Counted from the stretch's first letter, positions 9,787-20,800 are shown. The stretch: DNA of 64,000 nt from Ypsolopha sequella (GCA_934047225.1 OW204009.1:16442898-16506897), one strand, 5' to 3'. Notes: generated by a model not told the origin, from the letters alone. Numbers and translations: made by a program.

Positions 9787-10788
9787 TTAAGAGCGGTATC
9801 GCAGCCGGATTGTGAAAAACCCACCTTTTTTTAATTAATCGAAACAGAACACTTAAATTCAAAATTCACTCAATAGTTATTCAACGAAACCTTATTACCT
9901 ATGTATTGTGTATGTTGCCATCGCAAAATTCCTTTTTAGGGTTCCGGAATCAACCACAAGTTACCCTTATAGTTTCGCCATGTCCGTCTGTCTGTCTGTC
10001 TGTCTGTCCGCGGCTTAGCTTAGATAATATTAGTACTAGAAAGCTGTTATTTGGCATGGGTATACATATTTATCACTTAGATAAAGTGGTCCAGTAAAAT
10101 TTTAAAAAAGATTTTTTTTGGGGTACCTCCCCTACACGTAAAGTGGGGATGATTTTTTTTCTCGTCTATCCCTTAATGTGGGATGTCATTGGATAGGTAA
10201 TTAAAAAATATTGGGGGTGTGAGAAGATCATTTTTTGATCCAGGGTTCCGTTTGCGAATTATTAAGCTTAAAAGTGTTAATTTTTGTTAGAGTCAAGTGT
10301 CCCCCCCCCCCTGCCAGCGAAACTGTTGTTGTATTTGGAGACGTGAAAAAATTCAAGGCAGTAGTTTTCATAACGAAATTAAAAGGAAAAATATCACAGC
10401 TAAGTAGGCTTACAAGTTAACGAGTACAGTTCATGCCAAACTTTTAGTCCCGTCTAAACACCGGGCGATTCGCATCAGCAGGAACAAAATGTATGGGCCG
10501 TTCTTGGGAAAAGCAACTTCCGAGCGTACTAGAAGTCTGGCGCGATCTGTATTATTATAGAAAATGGTACGGAACCCTTCGTGCGCGAGTCTGACTCGCA
10601 CTTGGCCGGTTTTATTGAAATTCTAATTTACAGAAACCAATGGAAACTTTGCGATAGCAACATACACAATACGTAGGTAATTAGGTTTTGTTGAATAACT
10701 ATTGAAAGAAATTTTAATTCAAGTGTTCTGTTTCGGTTAATTAGAAAAAGTCGGGTTTTTCACAATCCGGCTGCGAAACCGCTCTTAA
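9787..10788. mobile_element. Long-TIR element flanked by TTAA, with a nested family A copy
   Basis: TTAA at 9787-9790 and 10785-10788 brackets inverted arms: GAGCGGTATCGCAGCCGGAT on the left, ATCCGGCTGCGAAACCGCTC on the right. The arms run about 150 bp each, to GTTGCCATCGCAAA and its partner. Family A (9933-10612) sits between or within the arms. TTAA duplications occur in piggyBac-like and Kolobok elements; the ends do not allow a choice. Confidence 0.7.
9933..10612 (+). repeat. Family A repeat, long variant, copy 2
   Basis: Starts GGGTTCCGGAATC, has a (TGTC)n run at about 9985-10008 and ends CTCGCACTTGGCCGGTTTT. Same family as 8225-8912. Confidence 0.75.
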
Positions 10789-11000
10789 ACATCAGTCGCT
10801 CGGTACAAAGTGCACAACTTAACTTTGTTTTTCTTGTTAAGAAGTGTAAAGTGAAAAAAATATCGGTCTGTGGCAATTCTCACCAATAGTTCAGTATGTT
10901 AGGTTTATAAATCAACAGCTTGAAATTTGATGCACATTTAGCCTAAAACAGTATTTTAAGCTTGTTTCGACACAAACTGATTTATAAATCAAATTCTTAC
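10785..11000. repeat. Truncated relative of the 5.04-kb TTAA fold-back
   Basis: AACATCAGTCGCT and CACAACTTAACTTTG correspond to the left arm of the 5043 element. It starts on the same TTAA that ends the preceding element. Confidence 0.5.
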
Positions 11001-11019
11001 TGATCTATTTGCGGAAATT

Positions 11020-11497
11020 CCCATAGCTTAATTTCTAAAAGACTGTTTTTAATTTTTTTTTTTCCAGAGAATATACGCATTTTAAGAACATAGTTTTCAT
11101 TATTTTGGCATAAAAAAAAACATTATTTATTATGATTTTTTTTAAGAATTGTCGGTTATGACACTTGAGAATTTTAGAGGTTATACTGAATGTGATGTGT
11201 GATTGCTTATAAAAAAGTGGTCTGTCTCTGTCTGTCTACTCATCTGTCATCCATCTGTCAAATCAGTCGGAAGCAAATTATTATAAATTTATCTTGATAC
11301 CAGAGGGACACATTTTAACCAGCCATTTCTCAACGACGTCACAGGAACGCAAATGGAAGTTGCAGCTTTTTCGTAAAAATATTCATCATCATGAGGTTTT
11401 TAGACTACAAATTCTAAAATACGGCTTATTAAACCTGAATCACCAGATGGTTTTCGAATTAACACACACACCGTAACATAATTTAATCTAAGCGAAT
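11020..11497 (+). repeat. Family C repeat, copy 1 (uninterrupted)
   Basis: Runs from AATTCCCATAGCTTAAT through CTACTCATCTGTCATCCATC to AACATAATTTAATCTAAGC. Copies are at 48545-49137 and 62940-63665. This copy gives the empty site for the MITE in the third copy. Confidence 0.7.
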
Positions 11498-11584
11498 TTA
11501 TTGTTACTGCGTGTACTTATCAACCCCAAAACGGATTGAGGGTATCCATGTTATGTTCGATCATGTCCATGCTATGATCTCTTA

Positions 11585-11990
11585 AGAGGATGGCCTACCC
11601 TAGCAACTTTTTTTATTACCCGTCCAGCACAATAAGTTTAATGGCAAAGACCTTATTTGATTTTCATAGAGGCGATTATATGTTGGCTCTTTGGCCTCTT
11701 GTTCTTGGACGCGTAATACGCGTAATACGATCACGCAGCGAAACAACAAATTGTTGTTTTTAGCTAATACTGAAATATTTTGTAGGGAAAAAAATATTGG
11801 ATTTAGGTAACATCCCTTCATATTCCTGTTGCCCATTTTATAAAAAAAAAATCAAGTTGATCTCTTAACTGCATTTTCAAACGAACGTTTGAAAACCAAA
11901 AAAAAGAGGGTGGAAAACATTTATTTTTGACAAAAGTATAAATCTTATAACATTTTTTGTATATGGAATGCCTAAAAAGATCGATAAATC
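11585..11990 (-). repeat. Family B repeat, copy 1
   Basis: Reverse orientation relative to 27455-27950 and 42780-43295. Shared blocks are ACGCGTAATAC, GTTGATCTCTTAAC, AACGTTTGAAAACCAAAAA and GACAAAAGTATAAATCTTA. Confidence 0.65.
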
Positions 11991-12180
11991 AAATATATTT
12001 TCTTCAATATGAGGAGAGACCTAGTTTCTTCCAATGAACCCTTAAAAACCTGGTGTTGTTGATGTTCTAGCGTCAGGTGTCCCGTTAAAAACTCTAACTA
12101 TTCCGATCTCTGGTGATTAGCTTACCTTTAATGAATGTAAAGTCCTGTTTTGTGCAAAACAACTTCCAGCACAGGAACAA

Positions 12181-12441
12181 TTTGTTTGTTTGTTTGTTTA
12201 CATGTTCCCTGCTCTAATTCGCTTTAGACACTGAGGCAGAGTCGATGGAGGGATGTTGCACGCATGAATGGATAAAGGTGGGAGTACAGGGGTGACGCGA
12301 GGGCGGACTGTGGGGTGTCAGGAAGGTCCTGGAAGTATAACAAAAAAATCATTAGGATATTACTTGAAAAACAATATACTGCATGTTACTTCATCAATAT
12401 ACTGCATGTTACTTCATCAATATACTGCATGTTACTTCATC
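12181..12441. repeat. (TTTG)n and a 23-bp tandem (3 copies)
   Basis: (TTTG)n at about 12181-12200. Three copies of a 23-bp unit containing ATACTGCATGTTACTTCATC lie at about 12372-12441. No gene was seen in the surrounding 12.0-13.08 kb. Confidence 0.7.
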
Positions 12442-13082
12442 ATCAAATTTGCTATTCCATAGAAAAGTTACTTAGCTACCTGACCAAAATTTATGAAACA
12501 ACTGACTTTTTTTTCTCGATTGCTGATTTTTTTTTCATCTTCCGCAACTTCATCTTAAAACGCGTCATCACGCTCAAACCTCCATACAAACGCTGTCACA
12601 AAATTGTGGGGTGTCTGTGGAATGTTATTAAAATATTTTAGTCTGAGTCCATTTACATTATCTAGATCTAATTTTAAGTTAAACTAAAAACTGTGAAATT
12701 TGAGAAATATCTTAACAACAAACTCCTAAATTACGTATCCTAATACGTAAATTTAACGGTTTTTTACCAAAAGTGTAGCCGAATTTGCTTTTATTGTTTA
12801 AGATAAAATCAAAAAATTAATACGGGTCAAACATATAAAATGTTATCTAGATTAATAATAACCAAACAAATGTTTGAAAACTTCCACAGTCTTGCCAGAC
12901 TCACATTCCTCCTGAAACAAGTTTTCAATTTAGCGCCCGCGACGAAATCGGTACGATTGTATTGTCCTCGCAAGTTTCATGGAGCGTGCACCTTATAGCG
13001 AAATGAAACAGCATGACATTTGGCCACGCCCACAACTGAGTTGGTCGCGTCATGATGTCTGTTCTTAACAACCTGTTTATTT

Positions 13083-13460
13083 ATGTACTTAAGGAATTTT
13101 ATTTTAAGAGGCTATGCGAATTTTATTTCTGTCACTGTCACTCCAAGCGAAAAATCGTGCAATGCGAGAGGGGCGGATTCAGGACAAAAGCGAAAAAATG
13201 TTACTTTTATAATTTTTATTAAAAAACATAAAATTTCAAATATCAAATCTCTAGATATTGTTGAAACACACCTAATAAAATATATTTGTACATGGTTCTT
13301 ATTCGTCAAACGAAGAGAAAAAGTGTGTTTGAAGACCTCAATTCAACAATTATTTCTGTCGAGGAAAATTTATCCAAACATGTTTTCCAATTTCAAATCT
13401 CTAGATTGTATAGTTAAGATGCATATACCAGAAACTGATTATAATTTTCCGTGTATTTCG
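13083..13460 (+). repeat. Family D repeat, copy 1
   Basis: Carries GAGGCTATGCGAATTTTATT, GTCACTGTCACTCC, GCGGATTCAGGAC and CAAATCTCTAGATATTGTTG. A reversed copy is at about 31.65-32.02 kb and a diverged one at about 62.50-62.84 kb. The open frames seen are repeat-derived. Confidence 0.6.
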
Positions 13461-13794
13461 TGAATAACACAGAAAAGAAACACCCGTATTTTTTTCGCAT
13501 ACCGCCTTGAAAATAAGTCGAGTTTTTTCGAGGCACTCTATATCTTTTGTTTTAGCAATGATGAGAAGAGCTAAAGGTTTGGGTAGAATCGCTGGCGCTC
13601 CGCTCCCCGGTCAGCTCTTGACTCCATGATGCTGCCACTAATGAAGGGTGGTTGAACATAGAGGGTGGGCAGTCTCGCATGCAACAGGTTTCTATAGCAC
13701 CAAGGTAGGAATATGTACCCCTGTGGCCAACTTAGGTGGAGCGTCAGGCAATGTGATTTCTAAAACATTTATTAACTAGTTTACATTTACATAC

Positions 13795-14253
13795 ATACAA
13801 ATTCAAATTTGAATTTGTTTATTCAAAATTATTGTAGCATAACAGATAAATCTAAATCATTACAATAATATAGTTCTTAAATTAAATTAAAGCACTTACT
13901 TTCATACTTCTCTCTAACATTCCCTTACAAACATCTATCAGATAACTAATAACATCTACAAAAATATCACACTCTGGTGCTTCAGCGAGCAGGGAGCAGA
14001 ATATGTCGAGTGCTCGCGCGACGGGCGAGTACCGATAATGGTTAGTGCGCGAAAATGGCGCCGCGAACAACGTATGACTCCGCGCACTGAGGTACCTATC
14101 GGGCACAAACAGTTTTAGAATTTTCTCAACAAGATCCACACAATCGATCTTATTTCGAATAACGCCAAGTATAAACTTTGCCAAAGCTAAGTTTCTTCTG
14201 AGCTCAATTGACTCATAGCCCAAACGACCTTCAAGAAATCGAGTTGGGTACAT
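13795..14253 (-). pseudogene. LINE ORF2 C-terminus with 3' tail (Jockey/CR1-like)
   Basis: The 123-aa frame 14253-13882 reads RFLEGRLGYESIELRRNLAL, RNKIDCVDLVEKILKLFVP, PFSRTNHYRYSPVARALDIF. Order and spacing fit the C-terminal region after the reverse transcriptase of Jockey/CR1-type LINEs: a LR-R motif, a V-P segment, then R-P-ARAL. A stop follows, and AT-rich 3' sequence runs to about 13795 (TTTGAATTTG on minus). A GTAAGT lies after codon 118, but its phase does not match the host exon at 9370, which supports a transposon origin. Confidence 0.6.
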
Positions 14254-14283
14254 AAAAGGATAGTATTATACATACATATAATT

Positions 14284-14345
14284 ATACTCACACCTTTGTC
14301 CCAGAGGGGTACGCAGAGACTGATTTTTGATTTTCAGTATTCTTT
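14284..14345 (-). repeat. Short interspersed repeat (CCTCTGGGACAAAGG)
   Basis: Related copies with GAGGGGTA-GCAGAGA and ATTTCCATCTGCTA-GATC are near 35.11-35.20, 40.92-41.01, 47.73-47.84 and 50.76-50.85 kb. Confidence 0.45.
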
Positions 14346-14458
14346 ATAAAGGTAATAACATTTTTTACATGAACATAAAAACTTAAATAACATGAAATAC
14401 AACTAAAATAAAACCTTACAAATTTACTTATAAAACTAAAATGTCTTCTAAAGTAAAA

Positions 14459-14612
14459 TTAAATTATGTAGAAAATGTTTGCCAGATCGCTGCCGTCTTG
14501 TGGCAGGGTTCCCAGAATGCTGGCAGCATTTCCTCTTTGGATTGCCAAACTAAGGCGTTGTCCAAAGTATGCGCCAGCTCTTGGGTCCCCCGAAACGTCA
14601 ACCAGCCGTGAG
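14459..14612 (-). pseudogene. Second LINE ORF2 C-terminal fragment
   Basis: The minus strand reads [20 protein letters not shown], then [20 protein letters not shown], and stops at 14459-14461. The Q-RGNAAS-LGT pattern is typical of the extreme C-terminus of a lepidopteran LINE protein. The fragment is short and 5'-truncated. Confidence 0.5.
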
Positions 14613-15001
14613 GAAATTTCTTTAAAAAGTTAATTGTTAACTTAATAATAACAAAATTAGTTAACAGTATACAAAAATAGCACTTGAATGTTTTTACCAG
14701 ATTATAACACCTATGAAAAACTTGACAACTAGTTAGCTTGAGCTATTTAAAACATGATCATAGTAAAAGATACAGTACTGAATTAGATATTGTTTAGCAA
14801 CCGAACATTTGAAATGGAAATGGAAATGGAAAAACTTAAAGTTAAGAGAGACTACAGATTTCTGTTTGCTACGATCCCGACACACTTCTTTTTCCTCTTT
14901 TTCATTATATTTCCGCTCGTTTGTTTCGATAGCAATATATTTTTATCACAAACCTCCATACAAACGCAAACTCAAAATTGTGACGAGTCTAATTGTAAAA
15001 T

Positions 15002-15085
15002 AAAATTACCACCCGAATTCATATTGGAGACTCGGTTAGTGAACAGGAAGAAGGTTCAGTTGTTCCCATACGAACTGAACTAGTT
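15002..15085. repeat. Half of a fold-back MITE
   Basis: Shares CCCGAATTCATATTGGAGAC and TCGGTTAGTGA with the complete palindrome at 51.73-51.98 kb and with 60.89-60.95 kb. Confidence 0.5.
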
Positions 15086-15170
15086 TAAGGTGGATGGTCC
15101 AAGGCAATTTTTATACAAAATTTTGGGAACCAATAACGACATCAGAAGTATAATAATTTCGTTTTGTTAC

Positions 15171-15800
15171 TTTTTAGGGTTCCGTAGTACTTAAAAGGTA
15201 CAAAAGGAACCTTTATGGTGAGACTCCGTTGTCTGTCCGTCCGTCCGTATGTCACAGCCTCATAGCTTTAGCATTGTTTAGATAAAGACATGAAATTTTG
15301 CACAAAAATGGCTTTACTTTGCCCACATCACAGTTTAAAAAATATATAAAAAATTTGAAATTGTTAAAAATATTTCCAAAACAAAAGTGAGAAAAATAAT
15401 TAAAATATGATCCAAAATATACAATATGGGTATCAAATTGTAGATATTAAAAAGTTGATTATAAAAATATATACTTTTACTATATTTACTGGCACTGGTT
15501 TGTATGTCCCACCCCCCTTATCTCCGAAACTGGTAGACCGAAAAATATGAAAAAAATGTCGATTACATCAAGCACAAATGAAAAATATAAAAAAAGAATT
15601 AAATAAATGAAAGAATATTTTATAAAAATACAATATGGGTATCAATTTGTAGGTATTATAAAGCTAATTGTAAAAATATATAGTTTGGCTATATTTAATT
15701 GCATCTATTTCGCGAAATCCTTGAAAAACCACAAAAAATTGCGCTATTTTAAACCATAATAAAATATCATAGAGTTCAGTTCTACTTGATGCAAAATGAG
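15171..15800 (+). repeat. Family A repeat, second variant, right-truncated
   Basis: Starts AGGGTTCCGTAGTACTTAAA and carries GGTGAGACTCCGTTG and TATGTCACAGCCTCAT. It is collinear with the complete copy at 44752-45570 but lacks the CTTGGCTGGTTTTT end. Confidence 0.65.
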
Positions 15801-15989
15801 GTTCTCAAGGATAACGGGCCCTTAAATAGTTAAAATGCTAAACATTTTTATTATTGAAAATTAACATATTTTACCGAGACTATCAGATTAGGAGTTATTA
15901 CGGCGATAATTATCGAATTTTCATACCAATTAAGTGAATCTAATAATCCGCGACATAACATTTTCAACAGATAATTAGAATAAGGTAAG

Positions 15990-15998
15990 TATAAAAGG
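15990..15998 (+). promoter_or_regulatory. TATA box of the small secreted-peptide unit
   Basis: TATAAAAGG lies 43 bp before the ATG at 16033, so transcription would start near 16018-16022. A GATA-type motif (AGATAATTAG) lies at about 15969. Confidence 0.5.
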
Positions 15999-16032
15999 CA
16001 GTCGTAGCACAAATCCTGACACAATCTCCAGA

Positions 16033-16222
16033 ATGAAGTTTTTACGCCAAATTGTTTTAGTATTCGCCATGTGGATGGCGTTTGCGACTAAATGTGCTCT
16101 TGCACGTGAATACAAACGTAAGCTATATAATGCTATAACTCAGTCCTGCTCTAACGCTTTTGCTTTTTAACTATCTATCCTGCTCTAATTCGATGCTCTA
16201 AATTTCAGTTATTTTGAAATAA
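16033..16222 (+). CDS. Short secreted peptide, two exons (hypothetical)
   Basis: I do not recognise this peptide. Exon 1 (16033-16117) encodes a textbook signal peptide: MKFLRQ, hydrophobic IVLVFAMWMAFA, then a probable cleavage after CALA. The donor AAAC/GTAAGC and the acceptor CTCTAAATTTCAG (16208) define a 91-bp intron. Exon 2 adds only LILK before TAA at 16220-16222, giving 32 aa. If the intron is retained the frame runs to TAA at 16168-16170 (45 aa; mature part about 22 aa with a KRK site). TATA box, short leader, intron and AATAAA are all in place, so a transcript is plausible. It could instead be the relic of a longer immune or silk peptide gene whose later exons were lost. Confidence 0.45.
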
Positions 16223-16259
16223 TGGCTACATTAGGACATTAACTATAATTCCTTTATGT

Positions 16260-16265
16260 AATAAA
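16260..16265 (+). terminator. Poly(A) signal of the secreted-peptide unit
   Basis: AATAAA lies 38 nt after the spliced stop codon. Confidence 0.5.
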
Positions 16266-16489
16266 GATGTTTTTTTCTAGTTAGTATCTGTGTGCGTTGG
16301 TTTCGTTTCAATCGGTTTTGAAATATGGAAACTGAATCGCTTTTTTTGTGAAATTCATACTTTTTTTAAAGTTATAAAATTAAAAGAATATTGAAAGTAT
16401 TTTCATTTATAAAGTGTAATTAATAATTGTCTTGAGTCAAAAAACACTACATATATTTTTAAATTTTTACCATCTACATTGACGGAATT

Positions 16490-16660
16490 GAATCCAATGC
16501 AAAACCGATTTGACACTCCCAGTCCTGAGTGAATCACTATGGGGGGTCGAAATTTTATTTTATAATTTTACAAAATTCGTTATTGGTTCATGATGCTGAT
16601 CACTTACCAAGCCCGCAGTATGAATTTGGACGATGTTCACAAATTCACCTTGTATATACA
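16490..16660. repeat. Half copy of the CAAGGTGA fold-back MITE
   Basis: Carries GTGAATCACTATGGGG, TGATGCTGATCACTTACCAA and ATTCACCTTGTATA. It is collinear with the right half of the complete palindrome at 32.90-33.18 kb. Confidence 0.6.
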
Positions 16661-17115
16661 AAGTGCTTGGAAATTGGACCTATTCTTTGAAAGGAGTTAT
16701 ACTAGAGATCATTTCCAACAAATGAAGCTCTATCAACTAGGGGTCGAAAATGAATGGTCTCAGAGTTACGAAGGTTTTTAAGATATTTTTCAAACTTTCA
16801 GACTGGTAACCAAAAACAAATAATTGAAAAATAACTACTGCTCTCTCGGCACTTATTTGTTATTTTTCTGATTAATGATAAATTATTGATCATTTATAAA
16901 AAAAATACATGCCCTGAATTCCCATAATCTCAGAAATAAAAGGTCTTAAGTGGAAACAAGACCTTCTTTACTTTGTAATTTTCACAATATCAATGTATTT
17001 TACTTGAAAAAAAAATTGTTTTCGACCCCTAGTTGATAGACATTATTTGTTGGAATGGATCTCTAGTTTAACTCCTTTCAAGGAATAGGTCGAATTTCCA
17101 AGCAACCTGTATACA
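16655..17115. mobile_element. Fold-back MITE, intact copy
   Basis: Left-arm blocks GTGCTTGGAAATTGGACC and TATCAACTAGGGGTCGAAAA are repeated inverted at 17020-17112. The interior has AAAGGTCTTAAGTGG and TGATTAATGATAAATTATTG. It serves as the uninterrupted reference for the disrupted copy at 44.52-46.41 kb. Confidence 0.65.
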
Positions 17116-17370
17116 AGGTGTAACCATATGTGAAGAGCTTATTCAGACAATGGTTTAGAACAACTTTTACTATGGAACAAAATCTGTATATCGAAAAAAA
17201 AATTACTCGCTTCATAGAAAAATGCAATGCCGCTGGGCCTAAATGTACGAAAGGGCAGATTTTTTTTTTTGAAATTTCTGGATTGACTCCATAGTAAAAA
17301 TTGTTCTATACTATTGACTGAATAAGCTCTTCAAATATGGAGAAACCTATATAACCTTTCTGTTACACAT
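17105..17370. mobile_element. ACAAGGTGTAACC fold-back MITE
   Basis: TATACAAGGTGTAACCATAT and GAAGAGCTTATTCAGACAAT on the left pair with TTGACTGAATAAGCTCTTC and TTACACATTGT on the right. A relative is at 22.55-22.75 kb. Confidence 0.55.
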
Positions 17371-17376
17371 TGTCCA

Positions 17377-17880
17377 TCCATCCATCAGCCCGTATTCGAC
17401 CACTGCTGGACATAGACCTCCCTAATATTACGCCACTCTTGGCGGTCCTCAGTCATCCTCATCCAGCTGCCACCCGCAACGTCCTTCAGATCGTCAGTCC
17501 AGCGGGCACGAGGGCGGCCTACGCTACGCTTTGCTGTACGTGGTCTCTATTCCAATGCTTTACGGCCCCAACGGTTATCACATTGGCGACAGATATGGCC
17601 AGTTCACTGCAACTTACTGATTCGGCACGCTATGTCGTTCACCTTCGACCTCTGACGGATTTCTTAGTTTCGGATTTTATTACACGTTGTATATATATAT
17701 TAAATCCTTTTGTTCTTGCACCTGACAGCGTGTTGCTACGACCTTGGGATGTGTACAGACAACTGCCCTCCGGACAAGAAATTCCCAGATCACCTTTTAG
17801 AGTGCTTACCATCCAAATCACCCGGGATGGCCTGCTGCGAGAAGATATGGTAGTAATCACGGCTATTGGATGTTTACCAT
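17377..17880 (-). pseudogene. RTE-clade LINE, C-terminus, broken by stops
   Basis: The minus strand reads DIACRISKLQ, TGHICRQCDNRWGRKALE, RPRTAKR, then RARWTDDLKDVAGG, WMRMTEDRQEWRNI and YVQQW. This is the conserved C-terminal block of insect RTE-type endonuclease/reverse-transcriptase proteins. Several in-frame stops make it non-functional. The large plus-strand frame over it is a shadow. Confidence 0.75.
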
Positions 17881-17954
17881 CAATTATATGAAGTAACTGA
17901 TGAAAAATACCGTTTTATTTTTATTTAGACATTTTTTCTTTGTATTTTATCGCA

Positions 17955-18212
17955 AATCTTAGTACATTACCATTTTCCCAAGATCCATCTTATCTTAGTA
18001 CATTACCATTTTCCCAAGATCCCATCTTATCTTAGTACATTACCTTTTCCCCAAGATCCCATCTTATCTTAGTACATTACCATTTTCCCAAGATCCCATC
18101 TTATCTTAGTACATTACCATTTTCCCAAGATCCCATCTTATCTTAGTACATTACCATTTTCCCAAGATCCCATCTTGTCTTAGTACATTTCCATTTTCCC
18201 AAGATTCCATCA
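17955..18212. repeat. 37-bp tandem array, about 7 copies
   Basis: AGTACATTACCATTTTCCCA recurs at 17961, 17997, 18034 and 18071 and on to about 18185. The period is 37 bp, with the first unit 1 bp short. It ends in the RTE-associated repeat. Confidence 0.9.
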
Positions 18213-18214
18213 TC

Positions 18215-18500
18215 CTGGAAGAATTGCCCACACTCACACACTTTGGGCAGGCGGGTTGGTGAGCGCGGTGCCGGAACCCTCGCACCAGTGACGCCGCTGC
18301 CCGTACCAGTCTGTTCCATATAAGACCCGGCTACTAGGGATGGATATACCGCCATCCATCGGTCCCAGGCATGATGGGATTACTGGTTTTTTGCCTGTGA
18401 GCTGTCCTCTTACTCTCCCCCGAATTACTTCGAGGTGGTCTCCAAGTAAGATGGTGGTACCTCCACAGTCGAGCCCGGCATCAGCTCTACCACCTGTTTC
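18215..18500 (+). repeat. RTE-associated repeat, copy 2
   Basis: GGCGGGTTGGTGAGCGCGGT, GGTCCCAGGCATGATGGG, ACTCTCCCCCGAATTACTTC and CACAGTCGAGCCCGGCATCA, in the same order as the other copies. Confidence 0.65.
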
Positions 18501-19254
18501 AATATAATAACAAGCAGGAACAAGAACAATTCAATTTCAATTTAATGTACTTTATGACTGAAAAGCGCGGCGCGGTTTTTACCTTTTTTTTCAGGCTTCG
18601 GCCAGCGGCTTTTATTTGTAGCCAGTATCATTTTGCGAAAAAAGAGTGTCAGACACGATATAATCGATTATGTCGTGAATCGGAACGCAGGGAATTTCAA
18701 TTGTAAAGACAAACTAAGGACGTCAAAAAGAACCTAATTTTGCAATAAATGAAATTTCAATACGATATTTCAAACTGACCTGATAGTCATTCCGCAACGG
18801 GGCTCTTAAAGTTCGATTTTCAAAACTAATTTCGAGTATTAAATGAAACTTTTTCATAAAGGTAGTAGAAATTTGTTTTATCGCTTGACGCAAATTACTG
18901 CGTTTCGTGGTACGGGGTCCAGTATAAAATGCGCAAAGGTCATTGACCGATTTTCCAGCTTACCCTGTTTACTTACAAAAGGTCGAATTCTATTGTTATA
19001 TTTTATTTCATCAAGCAAACAAGTTAAGTAGAAGTCAAGCTAATTCGCTAAAATAATTTCGAAAATGAGCTATTTAAAGTGTAAAGCGGTGCCATTACAG
19101 TTCGCGAATCTAGAACGGAACTAGTTTCATAATTATTGTGTAAAAAGTGAATGACAAATATTTAAATTCCGTGACTTTCGTCGCGTTTCTTTATACGTGG
19201 AAACATGCGACGTAACATAACCTGTCAGAGACCGTCGACCGTTACTAAGTTTAC
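18501..19254. other. No gene or repeat recognised
   Basis: Possibly unique intergenic sequence. The 62-aa plus frame at 18843 has no support beyond its length. Confidence 0.4.
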
Positions 19255-19525
19255 AATACTATAGGGGGGGTCGGCAACCTTATGATATAGAAGGGCCACA
19301 AATGCTGCCAGGGGATCAGCGAGGGACGCATTTTGTGCAGTATTGCGTCTAAATGTGCATCTTTTTGCTTGCTTTTTAGTTAGTTCAGAATGAAAAATGT
19401 CTGCTCACACAAATATGTACTACCAAATATAGTTATCATGCAGTAGTTGCGAACTTTGCGGACAACACCAAAGTCATTCACGGGCCGCATGCGGCCCGCG
19501 GGCAGCCGGTTGCCGACCCCTATAG
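19255..19525. mobile_element. hAT-like non-autonomous element
   Basis: CTATAGGGGGGGTCGGCAAC at the left and GTTGCCGACCCCTATAG at the right are complementary. Just inside the right end is GGCCGCATGCGGCCCGCGGG. These ends match the AGGGGTCGGCAAC class of hAT-derived repeats. No clear 8-bp duplication was seen. Confidence 0.55.
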
Positions 19526-19529
19526 GCCA

Positions 19530-20590
19530 ACAATTAGGGTTGCAAAGCTACGTTATTTTACCAAAAACGCTCGTAAAATACGGAAATTTTACGGTCATAT
19601 TTATAGATAACCGTAAAATTACCGTCAAGTCATGATATTTTAAATTTTGATTTCTTTCAAATCCCGCGCTCGTATAGTTGCAAAATAAACACGCGACGTT
19701 GCCGATTAGAGTAGGTAGTCATTGTAGTACACGTAGTCAATTTTGCACCGTTGCCGTTCCGCTCCTGCTCTGGGCGTTCATTTATCGTAAACATGACATA
19801 AATAAAATGCAAGTTAATTATGCTTTTAAAAACGATTAAAGTGAACACTCGAACACTCTCTTTTCAACGAGATTTGCTCTGCTTCGCTCGGCTTCCAATA
19901 TGTATTTACGTGTAAATAACTAACACCTCCTCGCTACGCTCGTCGTCGCACCTGTTTTTCACTTTTTGTTAAAGACTTCGATTTCGAAAATGACAGAGTC
20001 ATTTTACAATTTGGTAAAATGACTTCTTACATTGTCATATTTGATACCACTTATATATATTGTAAATTGTATGTACCCGGTATTGTACAACATGAATGCA
20101 ATAAATATTTGAATTTGAAATTTACGGCAAATTGCAAAACAGCGAGCTATTAGAAACTGACGACGCCGTTTGTAAAGTGCCGAATTTTACTATTTACCTG
20201 CTACAGTGCTGCTGGAACGCACGGACTGTTATATTCGTTGACGAAGCTCGATAGTGACTGGGATCGGCAATATTCGGCCTCCATCGGGTATTTTCGTGGG
20301 CGGCCGGCACTCTATGTAAATTTTGGAATTGTAGCTTCTTATTTCATTGTTTGGACGACGGGCATGATCTCTTCTCTTACACGTATCTTGTATCATTTAC
20401 ATGCTAAAGGTCGCTTTCTTGAATTATAATAATATCGAGAATGAAAGTTGTATTTATTGCAATGAATAACATAAATACTTAAATAAATACATCCATTTTT
20501 CAATTGTTTCCCAGCAATTACGGCAGCCTTGTTTATCATGAAAATGAGAAAGGCTTCAATAGTACAATTGCACAAAATACTATTGACAGA
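19530..20590. other. Mostly unassigned; LINE/SINE-like 3' tail near 20.1 kb
   Basis: GCAATAAATATTTGAATTTG near 20.10 kb resembles a retroposon 3' end. CTTCGCTCGGCTTCC and TCGCTACGCTCGTCGTCGCA at 19.88-19.95 kb recur near 24.47 and 35.68 kb. No gene was seen. Confidence 0.4.
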
Positions 20591-20595
20591 TACAT

Positions 20596-20800
20596 AGTTA
20601 CAAATGGCGTTGGAATGGAGACCACGTACAGCAAATCATATCGTAGGCCGACCTCGGCCCGCTGGACCGACGACCTGAAGGACGTTGCGGGTGGCGGCTG
20701 GATGAGGATGACTGAGGACCGCCAAGAGTGGCGTAATATTGGGGAGGCCTATGTCCAGCAGTGGACGAACACAAAATACAAATACAAATACGTTTATTGA
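20596..20800 (+). pseudogene. RTE-clade LINE C-terminus, plus-strand copy
   Basis: Reads RRPTSARWTDDLKDVAGGGW, then MRMTEDRQEWRNIGEAYVQQ and WTN, followed by an (ACAAAT)n-like tail. Same block as the minus-strand copy at 17.4 kb. 5'-truncated. Confidence 0.75.

Noticed and set aside
13882..14253. An upstream exon of the minus-strand gene with a GTAAGT donor
   Set aside because: Its phase does not fit the acceptor at 9370, and the residues fit the C-terminus of a LINE protein, followed by a stop and a LINE-like tail.
17370..17891. 173-codon plus-strand frame
   Set aside because: It is antisense to the RTE C-terminal block, which reads correctly on the minus strand.
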